Source of the DNA: Clostridia bacterium
GTDB taxonomy: Bacteria; Bacillota; Clostridia; Christensenellales; Borkfalkiaceae
Direction: 5' to 3'
Assembly (NCBI GenBank): GCA_017504795.1
Contig: JAFVQM010000002.1
Location: 62,001 to 126,000 of the forward strand
Length of the DNA stretch: 64,000 nt
Numbering within the stretch: position 1 is the first letter of the stretch; each line of letters opens with the position of its first letter. Made by a program: the position numbers and the translations under genes. The notes under the pieces are model-generated. The model did not search any database. It saw nothing but the letters and a program-made list of their open reading frames with translations, and had not been told where the DNA came from. Below are positions 52,127-62,270 of this stretch, piece after piece.

Positions 52127-54220
52127 TTACATTTTTTCAAGAAGTTTAAGGTCAACGCCCTTTTCAGAAATCTTAATAATTTCAACTTTAACGGTATCGC
52201 CTATTGATAAAACTTCTTCAACGCTGTTAATTCTTTCTTTGCTCATTTTAGAAATGTGTATCATACCGTCTTTACCGGGGGCAAGTTCACAGAAAGCGCC
52301 AACTTTTGGTAAAATTCTAACTACGGTAGAAATAAACATATCGCCAACTTCTAAATCTCTAACGATAGCGGTGATAATTGCCTTTGCTTTATTAGCGTTT
52401 TCCATATCTTCGCCGTAAGTTGCAATAAATACCTTACCGTCGTCGTTAATGTCGATTTTAACACCCGTTTCGTCAATGATTTTGTTAATCGTTTTACCGC
52501 CCGAACCGATAACGTCTTTAATCTTATCAGGGTCGATATTAAACGAAATAATCTTGGGCGCGTACTTAGAAAGTTCAGCGCTAACTTCGGGGATACATTC
52601 AAGCATTTTGTTGAGAATATGTTGTCTACCCTCGTTTGCTTGTTTGATTGCTTGGCGTAAAATAGCCTCGTCAATACCCTTAATTTTAATATCCATTTGA
52701 ATTGCGGTAATACCTTTTGTAGTACCTGCAACCTTAAAGTCCATATCGCCAAGGAAGTCTTCTAAACCTTGAATATCGCTCATAACCGAAACTTTGCCGG
52801 ACTCAACGTCTTTAATAAGACCCATAGCGATACCTGCAACGGGGCGTTTAATAGGAACGCCAGCGTCCATAAGCGCCATAGTAGAACCGCAAACCGAACC
52901 TTGCGAAGTAGAACCGTTTGACGACAATACTTCCGAAACGAGCCTTATAGCATAGGGGAACTCTTCTTCACTAGGAATAACGGGTTCAAGCGCTCTTTCA
53001 GCAAGTGCGCCGTGGCCAATTTCACGACGACCGGGGCTTCTAAGCGGTTTTGCTTCGCCAGACGCATATCCCGGCATATTGTAGTGATGCATATAGCGTT
53101 TAGAAACTTCTTCGTCTAAACCTTCGAGTTTTTGAACTTCCGAAATAGTGCCTAAGGTACAAGTGGTTAATACTTGGGTTTGTCCACGCGTAAATACGCC
53201 CGAGCCGTGAACTCTTGGAAGAACGCCGTGTTCACACCAAATAGGTCTAATTTCAGTTAACGATCTACCGTCCGGTCTAACGCCGTTGTTGGTTATTTTT
53301 GCTCTTACCTTTTCTTTGGTGATGTAATATAAACTGTCTTTAATCTCTCTTGCCATATCGGGGAAGATGTCGGCAAAATGCTCTAAACAGTCTTTTTCAA
53401 CTTCGTCTTGACGTTCTTGACGAACTTGCCTATCAAAAGTATCGAGCGCGTAGTCGAGTTTAGCGCCTGCGTACGCTCTAACTTCGTTATCGAGATCTTC
53501 GGGGATTTTGTATAAATCCATTTGGATTTTTTCTTTACCGCACGCTTTAACGATTTCTTCAATGAAAGCGCATTGACGCTTGATTTCTTCGTGACCGAAC
53601 AAGATAGCCTTAATCATTTGCTCGTCTTCAATTTCATTAGCGCCTGCTTCAACCATCATAATCGCGTCTTTGGTGCCGGAAAGGTATAAACTGAGTTCGC
53701 TCTCTTCCCTACCTTTAACGTCAGGGTTTATAACGTATTCGCCGTTAACCATACCAACGTGAACCGAGCCCGTAGGACCTTGCCACGGAATATCCGAAAT
53801 TGAAAGCGCGATAGAACTACCGAGCATAGCAATCGGTTCGGGTGAAATATCAACGTCAACGGATAATGCGGTAGCAACTACGGTAACGTCGTTAAAAATA
53901 CCCTTGGGGAAAAGTGGGCGGATAGGTCTATCAATAAGTCTTGAAGTTAAAATAGCCTTGTCGCTCGCTCTACCTTCTCTCTTTTTGAAACCGCCGGGAA
54001 TTTTACCAACGGCATACATCTTTTCTTCATAGTCCACGCTCAAAGGGAAGAAATCCATACCTTCTCTTGCAGTGGGAGCCATAGTAACGTTCACCATAAC
54101 TACCGTTTCACCGCATCTAATAAGACACGAGCCGTTAGCCTGTTGAGCGTACTTACCTACTTCAACGGAAACTTCTCTTCCGCCGATTTCAGTTTTGAAA
54201 ACCTTAAAATTTTCTAACAT
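52127..54220 (-). CDS. pnp: Polynucleotide phosphorylase
   Basis: A phosphorolytic 3'-5' exoribonuclease of RNA decay. 697 residues in the standard order: two RNase PH domains with an alpha-helical linker (RLIDRPIRPLFP; GRREIGHGALAERAL; SNGSTSQGSVCGSTMALMDAGVPI), a KH domain (IKDVIGSGGKTINKIIDETGVKIDIND, about 563-589) and an S1 domain (GAFCELAPGKDGMIHISKMS). AAGGAGAG precedes the ATG. It follows rpsO, the usual order. Confidence 0.97.
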   Translation of the reverse strand: MLENFKVFKTEIGGREVSVEVGKYAQQANGSCLIRCGETVVMVNVTMAPTAREGMDFFPLSVDYEEKMYAVGKIPGGFKKREGRASDKAILTSRLIDRPIRPLFPKGIFNDVTVVATALSVDVDISPEPIAMLGSSIALSISDIPWQGPTGSVHVGMVNGEYVINPDVKGREESELSLYLSGTKDAIMMVEAGANEIEDEQMIKAILFGHEEIKRQCAFIEEIVKACGKEKIQMDLYKIPEDLDNEVRAYAGAKLDYALDTFDRQVRQERQDEVEKDCLEHFADIFPDMAREIKDSLYYITKEKVRAKITNNGVRPDGRSLTEIRPIWCEHGVLPRVHGSGVFTRGQTQVLTTCTLGTISEVQKLEGLDEEVSKRYMHHYNMPGYASGEAKPLRSPGRREIGHGALAERALEPVIPSEEEFPYAIRLVSEVLSSNGSTSQGSVCGSTMALMDAGVPIKRPVAGIAMGLIKDVESGKVSVMSDIQGLEDFLGDMDFKVAGTTKGITAIQMDIKIKGIDEAILRQAIKQANEGRQHILNKMLECIPEVSAELSKYAPKIISFNIDPDKIKDVIGSGGKTINKIIDETGVKIDINDDGKVFIATYGEDMENANKAKAIITAIVRDLEVGDMFISTVVRILPKVGAFCELAPGKDGMIHISKMSKERINSVEEVLSIGDTVKVEIIKISEKGVDLKLLEKM

Positions 54221-54324
54221 TTTACTCTCCTTAATATACTCTTTTACTCTGTAAAATTTTTACGCGTTTTGCGTAAAAACAGTAAATTTCAACGTGAAAA
54301 AACCGTTTCTTAAAATTGAAAAAT

Positions 54325-54355
54325 GGGGAGTATAGTTATACACCCCCACATTTTA
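54325..54355 (-). terminator. Hairpin between rpsO and pnp
   Basis: Minus-strand GTGGGGGTGTATA / TATACTCCCCA-type stem followed by TTTTTC, just after the rpsO stop. A second stem TTTTTACGC / GCGTAAAAA (54255-54279) lies nearer to pnp. One of these may be an attenuator or an RNase processing site. Confidence 0.6.
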
Positions 54356-54619
54356 TTATTTTCTAAGACCAAGTTTAGCAATAAGCGTTCTGTACGCTTC
54401 GATATCTTTCGATTTAAGATAGTCCAAAAGGCCCTTTCTCTTACCAACCATTTTCATAAGACCACGCCTACTGTGATTGTCTTTATGGTTTTGTTTAAGG
54501 TGTTCGTTAAGGTGGTTAATCCTTTCGGTTAAAAGTGCAACTTGAACTTCAACTGAGCCCGTGTCACCTTCGTGAGTTTTGTAAGTTTCAATGATACTTG
54601 TTTTTAATTCTTTTTCCAT
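54356..54619 (-). CDS. rpsO: Ribosomal protein S15
   Basis: An 87-residue 30S protein, the usual length. [62 protein letters not shown] is the S15 signature. GGAGGATAAATAAAA before the ATG gives a strong ribosome site. Upstream of pnp as in most bacteria. Confidence 0.98.
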   Translation of the reverse strand: MEKELKTSIIETYKTHEGDTGSVEVQVALLTERINHLNEHLKQNHKDNHSRRGLMKMVGKRKGLLDYLKSKDIEAYRTLIAKLGLRK

Positions 54620-54751
54620 TTTTATTTATCCTCCGTTATGGAAATTATTACGCTTTAAGCCGAGCAAGGCGTAGAGTATTCGCTAAACCCAGCAAAAAGT
54701 CTACGATTATATTATCATATAATTTATAAAAAGGCAAACGTTTTTACTATA

Positions 54752-56113
54752 TTAACCGAAAAACTTATTCTTTTCGTCGATTATTTTGTCAATTTTTTCA
54801 ATATACGTTTTTATATCCTTTGGCGTGCCGTACCTTTCTATGCGGTTTTCACTAGCGTAAATCCTTTTAGAAACGGCGTTCGCTCCGCAGGCTGGGTTGT
54901 TAGAATTTTCTTCCATAATGTCAACGTTATATATACACTCGGTATTAGGCTTAGCGTACCCTACGTTTTCAAGGTTTTCCGCCGCGTACTTTTGGCGATA
55001 CATATAATACGGCATATAGCCAGCCTTTTTTAGCGCGGTGTACGAATAATCTATCATTTGGTCGATAAAATCAACCTTTAACCTATCCGTTTCAGTTTTT
55101 AACTTAGCGCCTTTTTTAAGACACAGCGTGTGTACGGTTATATTGTCGGCATCTAGCGAAATAGCCGTGTCTATCGTGTTTTGAAAATCTTCAAAACTCT
55201 CCCCCGTTAGCCCGGCAATCACGTCGCAATTAACTAAAAAACCGTAACTCTTTACTAGATTAAACTTTTCAATAACGTCACTTGCCGTGTGTTTTCTACC
55301 GATAAGTTTAAGCGTTTTATCAGAAAAAGTTTGCGGGTTAACGCACACGCGCGTTACACCTAACTCTTTCATAATTTGAAGTTTTTCCCTTGTTATAACG
55401 TCAGGTCTACCAGCCTCTACGGTAAACTCGATATTAGGCGGAATTATATCCTTAACCGCCGATAAAATCTCTCTAAAATCGTCGTCAGATAAACACACGG
55501 GCGTGCCACCGCCAACGTACACGCTACGAACGTTTAATGCGCTACAAGGCAATGCTTTTATCTCTTTAATAAGCGCGTTTTTATACTCGGTTGCGTACTT
55601 ACTTTTCCCTATCTCTTCTGAAATAAACGAACAGTATAAGCATCTTGACGGGCAAAACGGTATACCTATAAACAAGCCCGATTTTTCAGAATTTTTATCG
55701 TAAATTTTTTCTTGAACTTGTAAAATCTCTTTAACGAGTTTTATTTTTTTATCCGAAACTCCAAATACGCTAGAAAACTCGCTTTCAAAATTCTCGCCTA
55801 AGTCCCTTGCCATTTTAACGGGGCGAATACCCGTTAAAGCACCCCATTTAAGAGTGATGCCGAAATGGTTTGACAGCGCGCCGTATAAACACAACTTAGA
55901 AAAGCGCTTTTCGTAGCGCTTTTTGTCTAAAAAATCGGTATACGTGTGTTGATTTTTAGCGTTATAAACCTTGCCGTTTATCGTAACGGTATCTAAATAC
56001 TCGCCATTATTTTCCGTTTGAGTATGGGTAATTTCAAGCCCTTCGCCCGTTGAAAACATATAAACGACTTCTTCAAGTTCTTTTTTGTAATCTTGTCTGT
56101 TAGTTTCAATCAT
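54752..56113 (-). CDS. hemZ: HemZ-type radical SAM protein
   Basis: A 453-residue radical SAM enzyme annotated in Firmicutes as oxygen-independent coproporphyrinogen dehydrogenase HemZ. The long N-terminal region (1-145) is family-specific; the cluster motif CPSRCLYC has Cys154, Cys158 and Cys161; YVGGGTPVCLSDD and AGLTGESFEDFQ follow. It resembles HemN/HemW relatives, so actual heme synthesis is not proven; no other heme genes are in the window. It overlaps the MBL gene by 4 nt. Confidence 0.88.
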   Translation of the reverse strand: MIETNRQDYKKELEEVVYMFSTGEGLEITHTQTENNGEYLDTVTINGKVYNAKNQHTYTDFLDKKRYEKRFSKLCLYGALSNHFGITLKWGALTGIRPVKMARDLGENFESEFSSVFGVSDKKIKLVKEILQVQEKIYDKNSEKSGLFIGIPFCPSRCLYCSFISEEIGKSKYATEYKNALIKEIKALPCSALNVRSVYVGGGTPVCLSDDDFREILSAVKDIIPPNIEFTVEAGRPDVITREKLQIMKELGVTRVCVNPQTFSDKTLKLIGRKHTASDVIEKFNLVKSYGFLVNCDVIAGLTGESFEDFQNTIDTAISLDADNITVHTLCLKKGAKLKTETDRLKVDFIDQMIDYSYTALKKAGYMPYYMYRQKYAAENLENVGYAKPNTECIYNVDIMEENSNNPACGANAVSKRIYASENRIERYGTPKDIKTYIEKIDKIIDEKNKFFG

Positions 56114-56739
56114 AAGTAATACTTTATATAATTGTTTATAGGGTTTGACTGCCTTTCTTTTTCAGTAGTGGTTTTATTGCCGTGCCCGGGGTATAAAGTG
56201 CAACCGTCAAACTCTAAAAGCGCTTTTGCCGAACGGCATAAGGTAACAACGTCGCCACCAGGGAAATCTACCCTACCAAAACTGCCTTCAAACAAAACGT
56301 CCCCACAAAATAGCATATCGCCAACTTTATACGTTACACCGCCAACGGTGTGACCTGGGGTGTTTATAACTTCAACTTCTATCTCGCCAAATTTTAGCGT
56401 TTCACCGCCCGATAAGGCGGTTTTTACCTTAAAAGGCTTAACTTCCGAGCCAAACACGGCGGATAAATTAAGGTTGCCGTTATCAATCGCGGGCAGGTCT
56501 TTTTTAGAAACGTAAACGTCCGCTCCGCGCTCGTAGAACTTATACGTTCCTTTTATATGGTCAAAATGCGCGTGAGTTAGCAAAACGGCTTTTATATTAA
56601 AGCCGTTTTTAAGTTCTTCCATTAGCAAAAACCCCTCGTCGCCACCGATATCTATTGCGACGGCGTCACGACTAGTTTCGTCTACTAATATATAACAGTT
56701 AGTTGAAAGTTCCCCTAAGGGGTAAGTTAAAAGTTTCAT
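56110..56739 (-). CDS. Metallo-beta-lactamase-fold hydrolase, glyoxalase II-like
   Basis: A 209-residue protein: LLTHAHFDHIKGTYKF (54-69) with the HxHxDH zinc motif, INTPGHTVGGVTY, FCGDVLFEGSFGR and LYPGHGNKTT. These match the short YcbL/GloB-like hydrolases. The substrate may be a thioester such as S-lactoyl-thiol or something else. It is placed 1 nt after relA and overlaps hemZ; this relA-MBL-hemZ order is common in Clostridia. Confidence 0.9.
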   Translation of the reverse strand: MKLLTYPLGELSTNCYILVDETSRDAVAIDIGGDEGFLLMEELKNGFNIKAVLLTHAHFDHIKGTYKFYERGADVYVSKKDLPAIDNGNLNLSAVFGSEVKPFKVKTALSGGETLKFGEIEVEVINTPGHTVGGVTYKVGDMLFCGDVLFEGSFGRVDFPGGDVVTLCRSAKALLEFDGCTLYPGHGNKTTTEKERQSNPINNYIKYYL

Positions 56740-56740
56740 T

Positions 56741-58894
56741 TTAGTTATTGTTTCTAAACACGTCTATAATGCTAGCGTCTTGACTGATTTGCTTAACGAA
56801 GGCATCAAGGTCTTCTTTCTTGTTTATTTTTAAGGTGATATCAACGATGGCTACGTGCTTTTTATTATCAACCCTACCGTTGATTGCAAGTATGAACATA
56901 TTATATTTTGAACAAGCGTTAGACACGAGCGCCAAAACGCTAGCGTCTTCTATTGCGGTTATTCTTAAACTTACGGTATAACCGTCGTCACCGACCTTAC
57001 CCGTCCAACTCGCTTCCAAAAATCTTCCAGGGTCTTCAACTTTCATATTCGGGCAGTCGCACCTATGAACTACAACGCCCCTACCCCTTGAAACGAAACC
57101 TAAAATTTTATCGCCGGGAACGGGGTTACAACACCTTGCAAATCTAATAAGCAACCCGTCTACCCCCTTAATCATAACGTCACCCGTAGAGTGAACGACT
57201 TTCGACGTTATTCCCGTAGGATAGTGATTTAATTTCGGGCGGTGTTCTTTATTGTGGTAATCAATGAGTTTAACTAGTATTTGGTTAACCGTTACCGCGC
57301 CAGAACCCACTGCTATATACATTTCGTCTTGCCCCGAAAAAGAAAGTTTTTCAGAGAGTTTATTAAAGTTTTCTTTGGATAAAAGTTCGCCAAAGTTATA
57401 GCCTTTGTTCTTAGCCTCGGCTTCGAGCATTTGCTTGCCGAGTTTAATCATATCGTCAGCCTTTTCCTTTTTGTAAAAGGCTTTAATCTTAGCGCGCGCA
57501 GCGTTGGTTTTTACAAACTTCAACCAGTCCCACGACGGGCCGTTACTAGTATTTGACGTTATAATTTCAACGATATCGCCAACCTTTAACACGGTGGTTA
57601 AAGGAACCATTTTGCCGTTAACTCTCGCGCCTACGCAACGGTTACCAACCGCCGTGTGTATGCGGTAAGCAAAGTCTACGGGCGTACTGTCTTTAACTAG
57701 CGATATAACTTCGCCCTTTGGCGTAAATACTAAAAGTTCGCTGTTATATATGTCGCCTTTTAGCGATTCAAGGAAGTCCTTACTGTCTTTAAGACCGCCT
57801 TGCCACTCCATAACTTCCCTAATCCACGAAAGCCTTTTATCAAAGTTGTCGGCGGAATTTTTCTTTTCTTTATATTGCCAGTGCGCCGCGATACCGTATT
57901 CGGCGGTATTGTTCATTTCGTAAGTTCTTATTTGTATTTCGAAAATTTTACCGAACGAAGTTACTACCGTAGTATGCAAACTCTGGTACATATTTTCCTT
58001 GGGAATTGCTATATAGTCTTTAATTCTACCAGGCATAGGCGTCCAACGCTTATGGATTTTACCAAGTAGTTCGTAGCACTCGTCAACGGTGTTAACTAAA
58101 ACTCTTAAAGCAGTTAAATCGTAAACTTGATCAAGCGTCAAGTTTTTATTCTTCATTTTTTTGTAAATGCTATAAAAATGTTTAGGTCGACCGAAAACTT
58201 CGCCTTTTATATTACTTTCGATAATAACGCCCCTAAGTTCGTCAACCATCTTGTTAACGAAAGCCTCGCGCTCTTCGAGTTTATTGTGTATATTTTCAGC
58301 AAGGTACTCAAACGCGTCGGGGTCGATATATTTTAAGCATAAATCTTCAAGTTCGCAATTGAGTTTAGAAATACCTAACCTTCTTGCAAGCGGAGCAAAT
58401 ATTTCAAGCGTTTCGTTCGCCATACGCGTTTGGCGTTCCTTAGATAAAAAGTTAAGCGAACGCATATTGTGAAGACGGTCTGCAAGTTTAATAATTATAA
58501 CCCTTATATCTTTCGCCATCGAAACGAAAATTTTCTTAAAGTTTTCGGCTTGCTCTTCTTCTTGCGACTTAAACTCGATTTTATCTAGTTTAGTTACGCC
58601 TTCAACTAGCGCTAAAACTTCTTCGTCAAACTCGCCTGCTATATCTTTTGCGGAAACGGGGGTATCTTCTAAAACGTCATGCAAAAACGCCGCAGCAATA
58701 GTGCGGAAATCCATTTTTAGCCCGATAAGAATTTGAGCAACGGCGCAAGGGTGAGTAAAATACTCTTCGCCCGACGCGCGCTTTTGGTTTTTGTGCGCGT
58801 CTTTTGCGAAGTGATACGCCTTGGTTAGAAATTTCACTTCTTCTTCGGGATAAATTTTATTTATTTCATCTAAAACGTTGTAATTGTTAAGCAT
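56741..58894 (-). CDS. relA: Bifunctional (p)ppGpp synthetase/hydrolase
   Basis: Governs the stringent response. 717 residues: HD hydrolase domain (YFTHPCAVAQIL, FLHDVLEDT, KLADRLHNMRSL, about 45-150), synthetase domain (FGRPKHFYSIYKKMKNK, YDLTALRVLV, DYIAIPKENMYQSLHTTV), TGS domain (LLVFTPKGEVISLVKDSTPVDFAYRIHTAVG, about 393-423), zinc-finger-like RFARCCNPVPGD, and a C-terminal ACT domain. HD and synthetase motifs are intact, so both activities are expected. It overlaps recJ by 8 nt. Confidence 0.96.
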   Translation of the reverse strand: MLNNYNVLDEINKIYPEEEVKFLTKAYHFAKDAHKNQKRASGEEYFTHPCAVAQILIGLKMDFRTIAAAFLHDVLEDTPVSAKDIAGEFDEEVLALVEGVTKLDKIEFKSQEEEQAENFKKIFVSMAKDIRVIIIKLADRLHNMRSLNFLSKERQTRMANETLEIFAPLARRLGISKLNCELEDLCLKYIDPDAFEYLAENIHNKLEEREAFVNKMVDELRGVIIESNIKGEVFGRPKHFYSIYKKMKNKNLTLDQVYDLTALRVLVNTVDECYELLGKIHKRWTPMPGRIKDYIAIPKENMYQSLHTTVVTSFGKIFEIQIRTYEMNNTAEYGIAAHWQYKEKKNSADNFDKRLSWIREVMEWQGGLKDSKDFLESLKGDIYNSELLVFTPKGEVISLVKDSTPVDFAYRIHTAVGNRCVGARVNGKMVPLTTVLKVGDIVEIITSNTSNGPSWDWLKFVKTNAARAKIKAFYKKEKADDMIKLGKQMLEAEAKNKGYNFGELLSKENFNKLSEKLSFSGQDEMYIAVGSGAVTVNQILVKLIDYHNKEHRPKLNHYPTGITSKVVHSTGDVMIKGVDGLLIRFARCCNPVPGDKILGFVSRGRGVVVHRCDCPNMKVEDPGRFLEASWTGKVGDDGYTVSLRITAIEDASVLALVSNACSKYNMFILAINGRVDNKKHVAIVDITLKINKKEDLDAFVKQISQDASIIDVFRNNN

Positions 58895-61169
58895 TTTTTA
58901 TCTCTAAAACCGCCTTGTATATTTTAGAGTTAACAAGGTCTTTCTTCTCTGATTTTTTAATAAATATAAAACCACTTTCTTCTAAAAAGTCAAGTTCTTT
59001 GAATACTTCAAGCGCAAATATCGTTTGCATCTCGTTATTGCTTTCAAAAACTATTTCTTGATAAGTCATACCGCTACGCGCTTTAACGCAAATATCTCTA
59101 AAAATCTCGCCAAGTACTTCCCTTTCAATTTTTACACCTGAAAGGTCAAAAGAATTAAGGCTAGAAACGTAAATTTTTTGATTTTTATGCGCGTAAATCT
59201 CGCCAAGCGGTTTATCGATAAACACTAGTTCTTCGTAACTAGATAAATCGGTATTTAATAAGTCCGCCCCGATAAGTACGGCGTTTTTTCCGCCTTTAAC
59301 CGTTAAATTAAAGGGGCAAACTTCAAAGTTTTTAAGTTCGTTATATGCGTTGTAATTTTCGGGGTTTGTTATAATAAACAACCTACCAAAACCGTTAGGC
59401 GCTGTCGTTTTAATAATACTTTCAACGTCGTCACCACCCAAGTAGTTTACACCGCCTATAAGCCCTAGTAGTGCGTTTTTGAAGGCTTTATACACACCGT
59501 CCACGTCAACTTCAAACGATAAAAACACCTTTTTAATAAAGCCTTTAACGTACTCTCTCCCACCGTAGTTAGAAGTAGAAATTTCTACGATTAAATCTTT
59601 ATTGAAGTTTGATGATAACGCATCTAAATACTTAACGCCGTTAAAGAAAATCATATCGAGTTCTTTTGATTTTACCGTAACGTGATTTGAACCTTCTTTA
59701 AGTAGTTTTGCCTGAGAAGAATTATTTGATAACAAGAAAACGGGTTTTTTGTTTCCCGTACCGAAAGGCTCTAACTTAACTATTTCCTTGGCGGTTTTAA
59801 GCGATACCGCTTGTGAAATAACCCCGTCAACTTCCATAGTTTTTTCAAATGCGCCCTCGTCGTAATTAGCGTTTATATACTCGCTAAGTCTATTTGCAAA
59901 TAGGCTCAAATTTTCTTGGTTTATAGTAACGCCCGCCGCCTGAGCGTGCCCACCGTAATCTATCAATAATTCCTTGGTTGACGATATCGCCTCGTAAACG
60001 TTTATATCGCCTATCGATCTTGCCGAACCGTGCAAGCGCCCGTCAATTTCCGAAAATAGTACCGTTGGAAGATTATACTCTTCGGTAAGCCTTGCGGCTA
60101 CTATACCTAAAAGCCCGCCTTTCCAAGAATTTTCGCAAAGTACTATAACGTTTCCGTAATTTCCGCTCGTTTTAAGTTTAGTTTTAGCGCTTTTATACAA
60201 CTCTTCGCACTCAACTTGCCTATCAACGTTATATTTAACTAGCATTGAAACGAGTTCTTCTCGCTCGGCGCTATCTTTTGTTAAAAGTAGTTTTAACGCC
60301 GAATACGCGTCACCCATTCTGCCTGCGGCGTTAATTCTCGGCGCAACGGTAAATGCAAGCGTGCCGGAATTTATCTCTTTCGCGCCACCTGCCGTTAAAA
60401 GCATAGTTATCGCCTTTGAACATTTCCCCGACTTTATAAGTTCAATGCCTTTATAAACAAGAATTCTATTCTCGCCGGTAAGTGGCATACTATCGGCTAT
60501 CGTAGCAACGGCAACTAGGTCTAAAAACCCGTCCGCCTCGTCGCCTATAAGCGCCTTTGCAACTTGGTAGGCAACGCCCGTTCCAGATAGATATTCAAAC
60601 GGGTATTCTTGGTTTGGCGTTTTGGTGCTAACTATCGTGCAATCAGGAAGTTCCGTTGGAAACTCGTGGTGATCGGTAACGATAACGTCTACCCCTAAAT
60701 CTTGAAGATATTCAACTTCCTTTTTAGCGCTAATGCCACAGTCAACGGTTATAATAAGGTCTGGAAACAAGTTTTCTAAAACGTCACTTAAAACGCCTTC
60801 GGTTAAGCCGTAGCCGTTTTCCCTTTCGGGGATAACCGCGTGAACGTTTATTCCAAGCCTTTGTAGCGCGTTGTATAATAATGTGGTTGCGCATATCCCG
60901 TCGGCATCGTAGTCGCCGTATATAACTACCGTTTCGCCGTTATCTTTCGCTTTTATAATTCTATCTACCGCATCATCCATACCGCTAAGCGTGTACGGTG
61001 AAAATAACGGTTGCGAGTTAGGAGATAAAAACTCTTCAATCTTACTTGCCGTATCGTAACCCCTACCGTAAAGAATTTCAACGGTAAATTCAGAAATTCC
61101 CGTGCTTAAAGCAAGGTCTTTTATGCAGTTTTTTTGAAATTCGTCATATGTTTTTTTAATAATCTTCAT
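58887..61169 (-). CDS. recJ: Single-stranded-DNA-specific exonuclease RecJ
   Basis: A 5'-3' ssDNA exonuclease in recombination and repair. About 760 residues from the ATG at 61169 (AAAGGTGC upstream); the ORF can extend 10 codons but without a ribosome site. DHH motifs: VVIYGDYDADGICAT (metal Asp), VDCGIS, TDHHEF (DHH, about 164-169); DHHA1: YGGHAQAAGVTI. The OB-fold and a C-terminal Firmicutes-type extension of ~200 residues follow. Confidence 0.95.
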   Translation of the reverse strand: MKIIKKTYDEFQKNCIKDLALSTGISEFTVEILYGRGYDTASKIEEFLSPNSQPLFSPYTLSGMDDAVDRIIKAKDNGETVVIYGDYDADGICATTLLYNALQRLGINVHAVIPERENGYGLTEGVLSDVLENLFPDLIITVDCGISAKKEVEYLQDLGVDVIVTDHHEFPTELPDCTIVSTKTPNQEYPFEYLSGTGVAYQVAKALIGDEADGFLDLVAVATIADSMPLTGENRILVYKGIELIKSGKCSKAITMLLTAGGAKEINSGTLAFTVAPRINAAGRMGDAYSALKLLLTKDSAEREELVSMLVKYNVDRQVECEELYKSAKTKLKTSGNYGNVIVLCENSWKGGLLGIVAARLTEEYNLPTVLFSEIDGRLHGSARSIGDINVYEAISSTKELLIDYGGHAQAAGVTINQENLSLFANRLSEYINANYDEGAFEKTMEVDGVISQAVSLKTAKEIVKLEPFGTGNKKPVFLLSNNSSQAKLLKEGSNHVTVKSKELDMIFFNGVKYLDALSSNFNKDLIVEISTSNYGGREYVKGFIKKVFLSFEVDVDGVYKAFKNALLGLIGGVNYLGGDDVESIIKTTAPNGFGRLFIITNPENYNAYNELKNFEVCPFNLTVKGGKNAVLIGADLLNTDLSSYEELVFIDKPLGEIYAHKNQKIYVSSLNSFDLSGVKIEREVLGEIFRDICVKARSGMTYQEIVFESNNEMQTIFALEVFKELDFLEESGFIFIKKSEKKDLVNSKIYKAVLEIKNA

Positions 61170-61189
61170 AAAAGCACCTTTGTAAAACA

Positions 61190-61218
61190 AGCAACGCACG
61201 GGACTCCCGTGCGTTGTA
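61190..61218 (-). terminator. Hairpin after secF
   Basis: CAACGCACGGG / CCCGTGCGTTG with a 3-nt loop, 11 bp and very stable, followed by CTTGTTTTAC. The T run is weak, so it may be a partial terminator that lets recJ be read from secDF. Confidence 0.7.
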
Positions 61219-61232
61219 GATTAGTAAACTAA

Positions 61233-62270
61233 TTAAGCAGTCTTTTTAGCCTTATTTTTGATTTTAGCCCCGAGTTTACGGAGATATACCCAAATAGGTG
61301 CTGAAAGGAACACGGAAGAATAAGTTCCCGCAACAAGACCGAATATAATCGGAAGAGCAAACTCTTCCATAGTGCTAACGCCCATAACAGCACAAACTAT
61401 CGCTAAAACTACGATAGCGGTAAGCGTAGTAATGGTCGTTAAAATACTTCTTCCAAGCGTATCTACGATAGACTTGTTTGCAATTTCACTATCACTTGCG
61501 CCTTTCATTGATTCAAGTTTAGAAACTTCACGTATTCTATCAAAGATAACTATCGTCGCGTTGATAGAGTAACCAACTATCGTAATAACTGCCGCAATAA
61601 ACGTGGTATTTACTTGTATTTGGAAAATAGTTGTAAGCGCTAACATAACGAGCACGTCGTGAAGGAGCGCAACAACCGCCGCTAAGCCTGACGCAAGAGT
61701 AAATCTAAACCCGATATATATAAGCATAACTACTACCGCAACTACGGTTGCCCATATAGCGTTAGTTAAAAGTTGTTGTGACGTAGAACCGCTAACAACG
61801 GTGTCGCCTATATCGTCTAACACAAGTTCGAAATCGGGATACGCCGTGTTAACAGCGCTTACTATTTTAGCCTTCAAACTACCGTCTTCTATACTTTCAA
61901 TTTTGTCAATAAATTCCGCTTGCGCTTCGCTGTTGTTTGCATTTATCTTTTTGCCGTTAAGCGAGTATTTAATACCAACTTCAAAAACAGTTTCTTCATC
62001 GCCTGACCAACGGATTGAACCGATTTCAAAGCCTTCGGCTTTAATAGTGTCTTCAACCTTTTTAACTAAGTCGCCTTTAACGTTTTCGTGGTTGTAAAGC
62101 GCTTCGCCAAAGTCAATTTCCATTTTAGCGCCACCGCCAAAATCTAAGCCGACGTTCATGCCGATAACAAGCATTAGTATTGCGCCGATTAAGATTATAG
62201 CGAGAGATACGGGAGCGAAAAATTTGAATTTTTCAACGATTTTAAGTTTCAAATCTTTAATCTTCATCAT
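61233..62270 (-). CDS. secF: Protein translocase subunit SecF
   Basis: An accessory Sec translocase subunit that pulls secreted proteins out with the proton gradient. About 345 residues with six helices: signature GLDFGGGAKMEIDF (43-56 or so), then VVSGSTSQQLLTNAIWATVVAVVVMLIYIGFRF, VVALLHDVLVMLAL, and GYSINATIVIFDRIRE. The gene overlaps the end of secD; candidate starts are TTG 62276, ATG 62270 and ATG 62267, with GGGAGG best spaced for 62270. Confidence 0.95.
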   Translation of the reverse strand: MMKIKDLKLKIVEKFKFFAPVSLAIILIGAILMLVIGMNVGLDFGGGAKMEIDFGEALYNHENVKGDLVKKVEDTIKAEGFEIGSIRWSGDEETVFEVGIKYSLNGKKINANNSEAQAEFIDKIESIEDGSLKAKIVSAVNTAYPDFELVLDDIGDTVVSGSTSQQLLTNAIWATVVAVVVMLIYIGFRFTLASGLAAVVALLHDVLVMLALTTIFQIQVNTTFIAAVITIVGYSINATIVIFDRIREVSKLESMKGASDSEIANKSIVDTLGRSILTTITTLTAIVVLAIVCAVMGVSTMEEFALPIIFGLVAGTYSSVFLSAPIWVYLRKLGAKIKNKAKKTA